Of a stretch of 8,307 bases of DNA, positions 1 through 6,218 are shown one piece after another. This DNA is from an uncultured Mycoplasmatota bacterium (GTDB lineage: Bacteria > Bacillota_I > Bacilli_A > RF39 > UBA660). The notes beneath the pieces are model-generated. The model searched no databases, was not told where the DNA came from, and was given only the letters and a program-made list of their open reading frames with translations. Position 1 is the stretch's first letter. Every line of letters starts with the position of its first letter. Made by a program: the position numbers and the translations under genes. The DNA lies in contig USIB01000055.1 of the NCBI GenBank assembly GCA_900554615.1, positions 1 through 8,307 on the forward strand, given 5' to 3'.

Positions 1-772
1 ATAAATCATTTAAATCACTAGTAGCAAATCTACCACCATCAAGTTGAATCATTGGTCTAAGTTCAGGAGGAATAACAGGAAGAGCCTCAATAATCATCCA
101 TTCAGGTTTATTACCAGATTGAACAAATGAATTAATAACATCAAGTCTCTTAACAAGTCTAGTTCTCTTCTGACCAGTAGCACCATCTAATTCTTTTTGA
201 ATTTCTTCTAATTCCTTATTTACATCAACTTCAGAAAGTAACTCTTTAATAGCTTCAGCACCCATACCAACTCTAAAAGTATTACCATATTTTTCATAAT
301 ATGCTCTATACTCTTTATCAGATAAAGTTTGCTTCTTAATTAAAGTAGTAGCTCCTGGATCAAGTACAACATAAGAAACGAAATATATAACTTCCTCTAA
401 GTCTCTCGGAGACATATCAAGAGTAAGTCCAATGTATGAAGGAACACCCTTTACATACCAAATGTGACTTACTGGAGTAGCAAGTTCAATATGTCCCATT
501 CTCTCTCTTCTAACAGAAGATTTAGTAACTTCTACTCCACATCTATCACAGACAATATTCTTATATCTAAGTCTTTTATACTTACCACAAGAACATTCAT
601 AATCTCTAGTAGGTCCAAATATCTTTTCACAGAATAATCCATCCCTTTCAGGCTTTAAAGTTCTGTAATTAATAGTCTCAGGTTTCAATACTTCACCATA
701 TGACCAAGACCTAATCTTCTCAGGTGAGGCAATTCCAATCTTAAGAGCCTTAAAATCATTAGCTTCTAACAT
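1..772 (-). CDS. rpoC: RNA polymerase beta' subunit, N-terminal part (runs off the window)
   Basis: This is the 5' part of rpoC, the largest subunit of RNA polymerase, which carries the catalytic Mg site (beyond this window) and part of the DNA clamp. The 257 visible codons begin MLEANDFKALKIGIASPEKI, the normal Bacilli-type start. The beta' zinc-binding domain is intact, with cysteines at about residues 60, 62, 75 and 78 (CSC...CDRC). It is followed by the conserved RRERMGHIEL and HIWYVKGVPSYIGL stretches, and by GGRFATSDLNDL at the window edge. The ATG overlaps the last base of the rpoB stop codon (TAATG), and its Shine-Dalgarno AAGGAG at 783-788 lies inside the rpoB reading frame, so the two genes are translationally coupled. 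No rpoC promoter is visible, so it should be read from the rpoB promoter. Nothing is odd apart from truncation by the window. Confidence 0.98.
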   Translation of the reverse strand, partial: MLEANDFKALKIGIASPEKIRSWSYGEVLKPETINYRTLKPERDGLFCEKIFGPTRDYECSCGKYKRLRYKNIVCDRCGVEVTKSSVRRERMGHIELATPVSHIWYVKGVPSYIGLTLDMSPRDLEEVIYFVSYVVLDPGATTLIKKQTLSDKEYRAYYEKYGNTFRVGMGAEAIKELLSEVDVNKELEEIQKELDGATGQKRTRLVKRLDVINSFVQSGNKPEWMIIEALPVIPPELRPMIQLDGGRFATSDLNDL

Positions 773-3700
773 TAGAAATCATCTCCTTCCTCAATTGAAT
801 CTTCAATATCACTATCTATATCATCAATATTTTCTTCATCAAAATCATCATCATCTATTTCATTATCATCATCAAGATCATCAAATGATCTTTCATTTTG
901 AACTTCTTCTGCTATTGGATTATCTTCCAAATCAGCTTTTCTTTCAAGTTCACTAAATGATACTTCATCATCATTATTATTAATAACTGAAATATCAAGT
1001 CCTAATGCTTGGAATTCTTTAATAAGAACTCTAAATGCTTCAGGAATACCAGGCTTAGGAAGTGGTTGTCCTTTAACTAAAGCTTCATATACTTTAACTC
1101 TACCTACAACATCGTCAGATTTATAAGTAAGAATTTCTTGAAGTACATGAGAAGCACCATAAGCTTCAAGTGCCCAAACTTCCATTTCACCAAATCTCTG
1201 TCCACCAAGTTGTGCTTTACCACCAAGAGGTTGTTGTGTAACAAGTGAATATGGTCCAGTTGCTCTAGCATGTAACTTATCATCAACCATGTGATGTAAT
1301 TTAATCATATACATAACACCAACAGATATTCTATGATCAAATGGCTCACCAGTTCTACCATCGTATAGAATAGTCTTACCATCTTCATCCATACCGGCTT
1401 CTTTCATAGCGGCAGCTATATCTTCTCTCTTAGCACCATCAAGTACTGGAGTAGCAAAATGAACACCAAGTTTCTTACCAGCCATACCTAAATGTAACTC
1501 AAGTATCTGACCAATGTTCATACGTGATGGAACACCTTGAGGATTAAGCATAATATCAACAGGAGTACCATCAGGTAAGAATGGCATATCCTCACTAGGA
1601 AGTATAAGTGAAATAACACCCTTATTTCCGTGACGACCACTCATTTTATCTCCAACTTGAATCTTTCTCTTTTGAATAATATATACCCTAACAACCATAC
1701 TTACACCACTAGGTAAGTCTTCATTGTCTTCTTTAGTATAAACTTTAACATCGTGAACAACACCCTCTCCACCATGTGGAACAGTAAGTGATGAATTTCT
1801 AACTTCTCTAGTCTTCTCTCCAAAGATAGCATGAAGTAATTTCTCTTCACTAGTTAAATCAGCCATTCCTTTAGGAGTAACTTTACCAACTAGAATATCG
1901 CCTTCATGAACTTCTGTACCAATTTTAACAATACCATGTTCATCTAAGTTTCTTCTCGCTTCTTCTCCAATATTAGGAATATCTCTTGTAATTTCCTCAG
2001 GACCAAGTTTAGTATCTCTACATTGAACTTCATAATCTTCAATATGTAAAGAAGTATAAACATCATCCTTAACAAGTCTTTCATTCATAATAACAGCATC
2101 TTCGTAGTTATAACCATTAAATGTTGTAAAGGCAACAACTACATTCTTACCAAGAGCAAGTTCACCTTTATCAGTACTTGGGCCATCTGCTATTATTTGT
2201 CCTCTCTTAACTTTATCTCCTTCTCTAACTATTGGAACATGATTAAATGTTTCACCTTGGTTAGATCTTTCAAAAGTGGCTAAGTGATAAATATCTTCAC
2301 CTTTAGCATTCTTAACAACAATCTTTTTAGCATCAGCATAACTAACAATACCATCAGCCTTAGCAACTACTACAGAACCACTATCTCTAGCAGCAATATA
2401 TTCAGCACCAGTTCCAACAAAAGGAGCCTCCGTCTTAAGAAGTGGTAATGCCTGTCTTTGCATGTTTGCACCCATTAATGCACGAGTAGCATCGTCATGC
2501 TCAAGGAAAGGAATTAAACTAGTTGTAACAGAAACAACTTGTTGTGGAGAAACATCAATATAGTCAACTTTATCAGGACTAACAAGTACATTCTCTCCTC
2601 TATATCTACCTGCTACTATATTATCAGTAATCTTATTATCATCATCAACATTAACAGTAGCTTGAGAAATATAAAAATCTTCTTCTTCATCAGCAGTCAA
2701 ATAAACAACTTCATCAGTAAGATGTCCATCTACTACTTTTCTATATGGAGTTTGAATAAATCCATACTCATTAATTTTAGCATAACTAGCAAGTGAAGTA
2801 ATAAGTCCAATGTTTGCTCCTTCAGGAGACTCAATAGGACAAATTCTACCATAGTGAGAAGAGTTTACGTCTCTTACTTCAATACCTGCTCTATCTCTAG
2901 ATAATCCACCAGGTCCTAATGCTGATAATCTTCTCTTATGAGTAAGTTCAGCAATTGGATTAGTTTGATCCATAAATTGTGATAGCTGACTACTACCAAA
3001 GAATTCTTTAATAACCGCAGTAACTGGTCTAATATTAATAAGTGTTTTAGGAGTAACCGTTTCAATATCTTGAGTAGTCATTCTCTCTCTAATAACTCTT
3101 TCCATTCTACTAAAACCAATCTTAAATTGATTTTGTAATAATTCACCTACTTGTTTAACTCTTCTATTACCTAAATGGTCAATTTCATCATCTTTACCAA
3201 TACCTTCATTTAAGTTTAGATAATAACTAACAGAAGCATAAAAATCAGACATTGTAAGATTCATAATATTAGCAGATGGATCATTACCAATAACTTTAAC
3301 AATTTTCTTATCATCTACATTAGAATATAAATGAATAACTTGAATCTTGTTATGTTCATCTATACTTGAATTAATAGTTAAATCCTCATTAACTTTTGCC
3401 TCAGTAACGCCATAACCATTATCTAAATATGTACATAATTCCTCATATACCTCTTTATTAATAAGAGTTCCTTTTTCAATCTTAACTTCACCATCGATAA
3501 TAATATCTTCAGCAAGTCTATTACCAAGTAATCTATCTTTAACATTTAATTTTTTATTAAATTTATATCTACCTACTTTAGCTAAATCATAATGAAAATC
3601 ATCAAAGAATCTAGTAATCAATTGGTTCTTTGAACTGTCTAAAGTAGTAGGCTCTCCTGGTCTTAACTTCTCATATATTTCAATAAGAGCCTCATCAGTA

Positions 3701-4383
3701 TTATGAGTAGAATCTTTCTCTATGGTATTTTTTAAATATACATCATTATCAAATAAAGAAAGAATATCCTCATCACTAGATAAACCTACTGCTCTTAAAA
3801 GAGTAGTCATTGGTACTTTTCTATTTCTATCTATTCTAATATAGATAACATCTTTAGCATCAGTTTCATATTCAAGCCAAGTACCTCTAGATGGAATAAC
3901 TTTAGATGCAAAAACAGGTTTACCATTTTTATCAATTTCCTTAGAATAATATACACTAGGAGATCTAACAAGTTGTGATACAACAACTCTTTCAGCACCA
4001 TTTATGATAAATGTACCAGCATCAGTCATAAGTGGCATATCACCTAAGAATATCTCTTGCTCTTTAACTTCCCCAGTTTCATTATTGAATAGTCTAGTCT
4101 GTACCTTTAAAGGAGCAGCATAAGTAATTTGTCTATCCTTGCACTCTTTAATAGAGTATCTAGGAGTACCAAATTCATACTCACCAAATTCTAAAGATAA
4201 ACTACCAGAAAAACTTTCAATTGGTGAAAATGTTTCAAAAACCTCTTTTATCCCTTCTGTTGCAAACCATTTATAACTTTCAGTTTGCACCTCTAATAAA
4301 TCACTAATTGCTAGTGAATTTTTGATCATAGAAAAGTTTCTTCTTTTTCTATAATCACCGCTTTGTTTTAACTTATAAGCCAT
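772..4383 (-). CDS. rpoB: RNA polymerase beta subunit (complete)
   Basis: Complete beta subunit of DNA-dependent RNA polymerase, 1203 residues, close to the Bacillus length. It forms one jaw and the fork of the active-site cleft and is the rifampicin target. Visible landmarks: TFIINGAERVVVSQLVRSPSV near 124-143; the rifampicin region FFGSSQLSQFMDQ...THKRRLSALGPGG at 461-493, with D472, H482 and S487 matching the drug-sensitive E. coli D516, H526 and S531; GRICPIESPEGANIGLI at 512-528; GYNYEDAVIMNERL at 757-770; GDKMSGRHGNKGVI at 911-924; and the C-terminal GGKAQLGGQRFGEMEVWALEA at 1054-1073. After about residue 1135 the family core ends and a very acidic tail follows. The start is supported by GGGGTGA seven bases upstream of the ATG and by alignment with Bacillus RpoB. 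The gene has its own promoter and overlaps rpoC by one base. Confidence 0.99.
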   Translation of the reverse strand: MAYKLKQSGDYRKRRNFSMIKNSLAISDLLEVQTESYKWFATEGIKEVFETFSPIESFSGSLSLEFGEYEFGTPRYSIKECKDRQITYAAPLKVQTRLFNNETGEVKEQEIFLGDMPLMTDAGTFIINGAERVVVSQLVRSPSVYYSKEIDKNGKPVFASKVIPSRGTWLEYETDAKDVIYIRIDRNRKVPMTTLLRAVGLSSDEDILSLFDNDVYLKNTIEKDSTHNTDEALIEIYEKLRPGEPTTLDSSKNQLITRFFDDFHYDLAKVGRYKFNKKLNVKDRLLGNRLAEDIIIDGEVKIEKGTLINKEVYEELCTYLDNGYGVTEAKVNEDLTINSSIDEHNKIQVIHLYSNVDDKKIVKVIGNDPSANIMNLTMSDFYASVSYYLNLNEGIGKDDEIDHLGNRRVKQVGELLQNQFKIGFSRMERVIRERMTTQDIETVTPKTLINIRPVTAVIKEFFGSSQLSQFMDQTNPIAELTHKRRLSALGPGGLSRDRAGIEVRDVNSSHYGRICPIESPEGANIGLITSLASYAKINEYGFIQTPYRKVVDGHLTDEVVYLTADEEEDFYISQATVNVDDDNKITDNIVAGRYRGENVLVSPDKVDYIDVSPQQVVSVTTSLIPFLEHDDATRALMGANMQRQALPLLKTEAPFVGTGAEYIAARDSGSVVVAKADGIVSYADAKKIVVKNAKGEDIYHLATFERSNQGETFNHVPIVREGDKVKRGQIIADGPSTDKGELALGKNVVVAFTTFNGYNYEDAVIMNERLVKDDVYTSLHIEDYEVQCRDTKLGPEEITRDIPNIGEEARRNLDEHGIVKIGTEVHEGDILVGKVTPKGMADLTSEEKLLHAIFGEKTREVRNSSLTVPHGGEGVVHDVKVYTKEDNEDLPSGVSMVVRVYIIQKRKIQVGDKMSGRHGNKGVISLILPSEDMPFLPDGTPVDIMLNPQGVPSRMNIGQILELHLGMAGKKLGVHFATPVLDGAKREDIAAAMKEAGMDEDGKTILYDGRTGEPFDHRISVGVMYMIKLHHMVDDKLHARATGPYSLVTQQPLGGKAQLGGQRFGEMEVWALEAYGASHVLQEILTYKSDDVVGRVKVYEALVKGQPLPKPGIPEAFRVLIKEFQALGLDISVINNNDDEVSFSELERKADLEDNPIAEEVQNERSFDDLDDDNEIDDDDFDEENIDDIDSDIEDSIEEGDDF
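783..788 (-). promoter_or_regulatory. Shine-Dalgarno of rpoC inside the end of rpoB
   Basis: AAGGAG on the minus strand, with a 10-nt spacer to the rpoC ATG at 772. It is read as part of the acidic C-terminal codons of rpoB (EEGDD). The TAATG stop/start overlap supports coupled translation of the beta and beta' subunits. Confidence 0.8.
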
Positions 4384-4454
4384 TAATTTTTCACCCCAAT
4401 ACCTAGAATTTTTTTAAATTTCAGTCACATTAAAAGATGTGTTACCAATTTATA

Positions 4455-4483
4455 AGTTTATCAGCATTTTACGAGTATGTCAA
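4455..4483 (-). promoter_or_regulatory. Sigma-A promoter of the rpoBC operon
   Basis: On the minus strand there is TTGACA (4483-4478), a 17-nt spacer, and TAAACT (4460-4455) preceded by TGA, which makes an extended -10. The -35 is a perfect consensus match. The start point should be near 4448, giving a leader of about 65 nt. That leader contains a small AU-rich hairpin (CACAU at 4441-4437 with AUGUG at 4430-4426) and the ribosome site GGGGTGA before the rpoB ATG. No terminator or known riboswitch pattern is visible in the leader. Confidence 0.85.
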
Positions 4484-4495
4484 TAACTTTGACAT
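4477..4495. repeat. Perfect 7-bp inverted repeat over the rpoB -35 box
   Basis: ATGTCAA, a 5-nt spacer (TAACT), then TTGACAT: a perfect inverted repeat whose proximal arm contains the -35 hexamer TTGACA of the rpoB promoter. Symmetry of this size over a -35 is what a dimeric repressor or activator site looks like. It also creates a second TTGACA on the plus strand, but no matching -10 or gene follows it. No regulator is identified in the window. Confidence 0.5.
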
Positions 4496-4498
4496 CAC

Positions 4499-4523
4499 TT
4501 TTTCATTTTTTTCACTTTTTTTT
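4499..4523 (-). promoter_or_regulatory. A-tracts upstream of the rpoB -35 (UP-element-like)
   Basis: On the minus strand three A-runs of 8, 7 and 5 bases (4523-4516, 4512-4506, 4503-4499) lie just upstream of the -35, with centres about 8 to 10 bases apart. This near-helical spacing is what an UP element or an intrinsically bent segment looks like, and it suits a strongly expressed promoter. In a genome this AT-rich, A-runs are common, so the functional reading is an inference. Confidence 0.45.
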
Positions 4524-4534
4524 AACAAAAATAC

Positions 4535-4562
4535 AAAAAAGCATCATTATCGACACTTTTTT
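4535..4562 (-). terminator. Intrinsic terminator of the methyltransferase gene, wrapped around its stop codon
   Basis: Transcribed from the minus strand, AAAAAAGUGUCG (4562-4551) can pair with UGAUGCUUUUUU (4546-4535) around the loop AUAA, which contains the UAA stop. Three of the 12 pairs are G-U wobbles that become C-A mismatches on the other strand, so the hairpin works only in the direction of the methyltransferase transcript. A U-run follows in UUUUUUGUAUUUUUG. The stem is AU-rich, so its efficiency may be moderate. Confidence 0.6.
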
Positions 4563-5140
4563 AACTCTACAACATAAAAACCTTTATCTTTATCAATAAC
4601 ATTAACCATATATTTATTTTCTAATTCTTTAATCATTGATTTAACACCATGATCTTTCCTCATAACAAAATATATTACTCCATCATCTTCTAAATAATCA
4701 TATCCATCAAATAAAAATCTTCTTATAACATCCTTTCCCGCTCTAATAGGAGGATTAGTAATAATATAATTATACTTCTTATTAACATTATCATAAACAT
4801 TACTAACAAATACATCAGCCTTAACATTATTAAGTATAAGATTATCTTTAGTAAGAGAAATAGCTCTCTCATTTACATCGATCATATCTATATTAATATT
4901 CCTATTAAAAGTACCAAGTATAATACCTACTACTCCATGTCCACATCCGAGATCAAGAACGTTGCCAGATAAACTATCTATATCAATACTACTAAGTAAA
5001 ACTCTTGTCCCATAATCAAATCTATCTTTAGAAAACACTCCATTATCACTATATATAGAAAATTCTTTGTTATTAAAATTAAACTTAATTAATCTTTTCT
5101 CACTCTTAATATTTTTATCATTATCAAAATATTGACTCAT
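4547..5140 (-). CDS. ybxB: Class I SAM methyltransferase, YbxB/RsmC-like (probable 16S rRNA guanine N2-methyltransferase)
   Basis: A 197-residue methyltransferase matching Bacillus YbxB in length, sequence and position directly before rpoB. Motif I (VLDLGCGHGVVG, 61-72) binds S-adenosylmethionine. The acidic residue in IDVNERA (about 88) should hold the ribose of the cofactor, and TNPPIRAGK (128-136) is the catalytic NPP[IF] motif of exocyclic-amine methyltransferases of the RsmC group, with IRAGK typical of YbxB. The N-terminal stretch FSIYSDNGVFSKDRFDYGTRVLL also follows YbxB. By family it probably methylates a guanine of 16S rRNA; the exact base cannot be read from sequence. A TTG at 5155 would add five residues, but the ATG at 5140 is chosen because GGTGAT precedes it correctly, alignment with YbxB supports it, and the predicted transcript begins downstream of the TTG. 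It has its own promoter and terminator. Confidence 0.93.
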   Translation of the reverse strand: MSQYFDNDKNIKSEKRLIKFNFNNKEFSIYSDNGVFSKDRFDYGTRVLLSSIDIDSLSGNVLDLGCGHGVVGIILGTFNRNINIDMIDVNERAISLTKDNLILNNVKADVFVSNVYDNVNKKYNYIITNPPIRAGKDVIRRFLFDGYDYLEDDGVIYFVMRKDHGVKSMIKELENKYMVNVIDKDKGFYVVELKKCR

Positions 5141-5144
5141 ATCA

Positions 5145-5150
5145 ATCACC
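5145..5150 (-). promoter_or_regulatory. Ribosome-binding site that decides the ybxB start
   Basis: GGTGAT on the minus strand is complementary to ATCACC near the 3' end of 16S rRNA. It sits four bases before the ATG at 5140, the right distance for this part of the anti-Shine-Dalgarno. It lies inside the TTG-extended reading of the gene, which argues against that longer start. Confidence 0.7.
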
Positions 5151-5156
5151 AACAAT

Positions 5157-5185
5157 ATTATAATAGAATTATATTAAAATTACAA
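5157..5185 (-). promoter_or_regulatory. Sigma-A promoter of the ybxB-like gene
   Basis: TTGTAA (5185-5180), a 17-nt spacer, and a perfect TATAAT (5162-5157) on the minus strand. The start point should fall near 5150, leaving a leader of only about 10 nt that is almost entirely the GGTGAT ribosome site. The surrounding AT-richness lowers specificity, but the spacing and the exact -10 are good. Confidence 0.65.
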
Positions 5186-5195
5186 TATCTTTTTA

Positions 5196-5251
5196 TTACC
5201 TTCCGAGCCTGTAGTCTCGTAAGGCGAGTCTGAGCCCAGGTCTCATCCTCG
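5196..5251. other. G+C-rich structured intergenic element of unknown function (candidate small RNA or leader)
   Basis: A 56-nt block with 32 G/C stands out sharply from its AT-rich surroundings. Read on the minus strand it contains two similar units, UGAG-ACCUGGG-CUCA (5245-5231) and CGAG-ACUACAGG-CUCG (5219-5204). Each is a 4-bp hairpin, and the loops hold complementary CCUG (5240-5237) and CAGG (5211-5208). The same bases can instead form one nested hairpin: CGAG 5251-5248 with CUCG 5207-5204, CCUG with CAGG, and CUCG 5228-5225 with CGAG 5219-5216 around CCUUA. The two folds exclude each other. No U-run follows on either strand, so it is not an ordinary terminator. I do not recognise it as a tRNA, a riboswitch or a ribosomal-protein leader, and strand is undecided. 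It could be a small RNA, a 5' leader of the ybxB transcript, or a dispersed repeat. Confidence 0.5.
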
Positions 5252-5255
5252 AAAA

Positions 5256-5261
5256 ATTATA
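5256..5261 (-). promoter_or_regulatory. Isolated -10 box just upstream of the G+C-rich element
   Basis: A perfect TATAAT on the minus strand lies between the preceding gene's terminator and the structured element. A start 6 to 7 bases downstream (5249-5250) would coincide with the first bases of that element. No convincing -35 exists at 16 to 18 bases; that region is the U-run and stem of the terminator. Confidence 0.35.
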
Positions 5262-5262
5262 C

Positions 5263-5290
5263 AAAAGAAAAAGGCTACTATTTAGTAACC
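5263..5290 (-). terminator. Intrinsic terminator overlapping the end of the DUF3298-like gene
   Basis: On the minus strand GGUUACU (5290-5284) pairs with AGUAGCC (5279-5273) around the loop AAAU, giving 7 bp with one G-U wobble, followed by UUUUUCUUUU. The hairpin includes the last codons and the tandem TAG TAG stops of the gene, so the coding end and the terminator are merged. Confidence 0.8.
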
Positions 5291-6153
5291 TCAATCAAAT
5301 ACTTATTAATATTTCCATCTTGTACAAAATCAGCATAAGGAACAACTAATATATTCAAATTACCATTATCGTTTACAAAATACAAAACACTGCCATCATT
5401 TATAGAAGTTTCCAACATTTTATTAGCAATGTTATAGCAGTTCTTATCTTCCGCAAAACATGAAGTATTCAAGTCAAAATCAGTTCCCCATAACTCATTC
5501 ATTTTATTTTTAAGTAATTCCTTTTCTTTATCCAATAAAGTATCATTATCATAACCAAGAGTCGATACCATATCAGAATATTTAATTTCCTTACCAGAAG
5601 TTAAGTCAATATTATAAATATTATAATCTAATACCCATTTAGAAGTAGCTTGAATTGAAGAAATAATAACGACAGACAAGATATTATTATATTTAAAAGT
5701 CTTATATGTAAGTATTTGTGAACAACTAACAGCCTTATCTTGATCAATTTCTGCACAAGCATCAAATCTTTTTGCATATTCTATATATATTTTTTTAATT
5801 TCTTCATTAGATGCCTTAGCATAATCAGAATTAATATTCAAATATGGAACCTTTAAATCTGATAAATATTGTTTACCAATTCTACCACTAACAGATAACC
5901 CATAACGATCTATATTAATAACTTTATCATTACCATCTTTTCTGACAAACTCAGTATACTTATTATCATAAGAATAATCAGCATCATATACATAATCTTT
6001 TTCAGTATTAATTCTAATATCTTTCACAACATTATTATCGATGTCATTATCCTTATTGATAACTTTATCACATATAATATAACCTCCAAGTCCTCCTACT
6101 AATAAGCATAGTATAACAACCAAAACAATCAAACCTGTATTTTTCTTTTCCAT
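5278..6153 (-). CDS. Membrane-anchored extracellular protein, DUF4163/DUF3298-like
   Basis: A 291-residue protein with a short basic N-terminus (MEKKNTG), one hydrophobic segment at about 7-27, and a polar remainder, so it is most likely anchored in the membrane with its bulk outside. The outer part has the look of the DUF4163 plus DUF3298 pair found in RsiV-type anti-sigma factors and PdaC-type deacetylases: VPYLNINSDYAKASNEEIKKI (102-122), YNIDLTSGKEIKYSDMV (180-196), and a C-terminal LVVPYADFVQDGNINKYLIEV (269-289). This assignment is from pattern only. No catalytic domain or sigma-factor-binding helix is present, so a function cannot be given. Four outer cysteines in two close pairs (133/144 and 232/239) could form disulfides. 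The ATG has TAGGAT ten bases before it and an out-of-frame ATG five bases upstream. The gene ends in TAG TAG within a terminator. Confidence 0.85.
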   Translation of the reverse strand: MEKKNTGLIVLVVILCLLVGGLGGYIICDKVINKDNDIDNNVVKDIRINTEKDYVYDADYSYDNKYTEFVRKDGNDKVINIDRYGLSVSGRIGKQYLSDLKVPYLNINSDYAKASNEEIKKIYIEYAKRFDACAEIDQDKAVSCSQILTYKTFKYNNILSVVIISSIQATSKWVLDYNIYNIDLTSGKEIKYSDMVSTLGYDNDTLLDKEKELLKNKMNELWGTDFDLNTSCFAEDKNCYNIANKMLETSINDGSVLYFVNDNGNLNILVVPYADFVQDGNINKYLIEVTK

Positions 6154-6172
6154 ATCATATCATCCTACTTAA

Positions 6173-6201
6173 ATAATAACACAAACCAAAAGTAAAAGCA
6201 A
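6173..6201 (-). promoter_or_regulatory. Probable promoter of the DUF3298-like gene
   Basis: TTGCTT (6201-6196), a 17-nt spacer and TATTAT (6178-6173) preceded by TGT, an extended -10. The start point would be near 6166, giving a leader of about 13 nt that is little more than the ribosome site AGGATG. No convincing terminator separates the radical SAM gene from this one, so read-through is also possible. Confidence 0.5.
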
Positions 6202-6218
6202 TATTCTAATATATATAT

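Noticed and set aside
1104..1286. 60-codon minus-strand reading frame
   Set aside because: It lies entirely inside the well-conserved rpoB frame, has no ribosome site and low-complexity composition: a shadow frame.
2539..2796. 85-codon plus-strand reading frame opposite rpoB
   Set aside because: It is antisense to conserved rpoB, with an Ile/Asn-rich translation typical of an AT-rich shadow and no promoter or Shine-Dalgarno.
2927..3003. Rifampicin-resistance substitutions in rpoB
   Set aside because: D472, H482 and S487, equivalent to E. coli D516, H526 and S531, are all the sensitive-type residues.
4384..4448. rpoB leader as a riboswitch or ribosomal-protein leader
   Set aside because: It is only about 65 nt, with a single 5-bp AU-rich hairpin, no terminator or anti-terminator pair and no family motif I recognise.
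4489..4494. Plus-strand TTGACA as a divergent promoter
   Set aside because: No -10-like sequence lies 16-18 bases downstream and no plus-strand gene follows; it is a by-product of the inverted repeat over the rpoB -35.
5141..5155. TTG start for the methyltransferase
   Set aside because: It has no ribosome site, does not align with YbxB, and probably lies upstream of the transcript start; the ATG at 5140 fits better.
5196..5251. G+C-rich element as a tRNA or an ordinary terminator
   Set aside because: There is no T-loop GTTC pattern or acceptor stem, and no U-run on either side in either direction.
6190..6218. Terminator after the radical SAM gene
   Set aside because: There are only AU-alternating self-complementary bases (AUAUAUAU) and interrupted U-runs, with no stem containing G-C pairs; I cannot support it.
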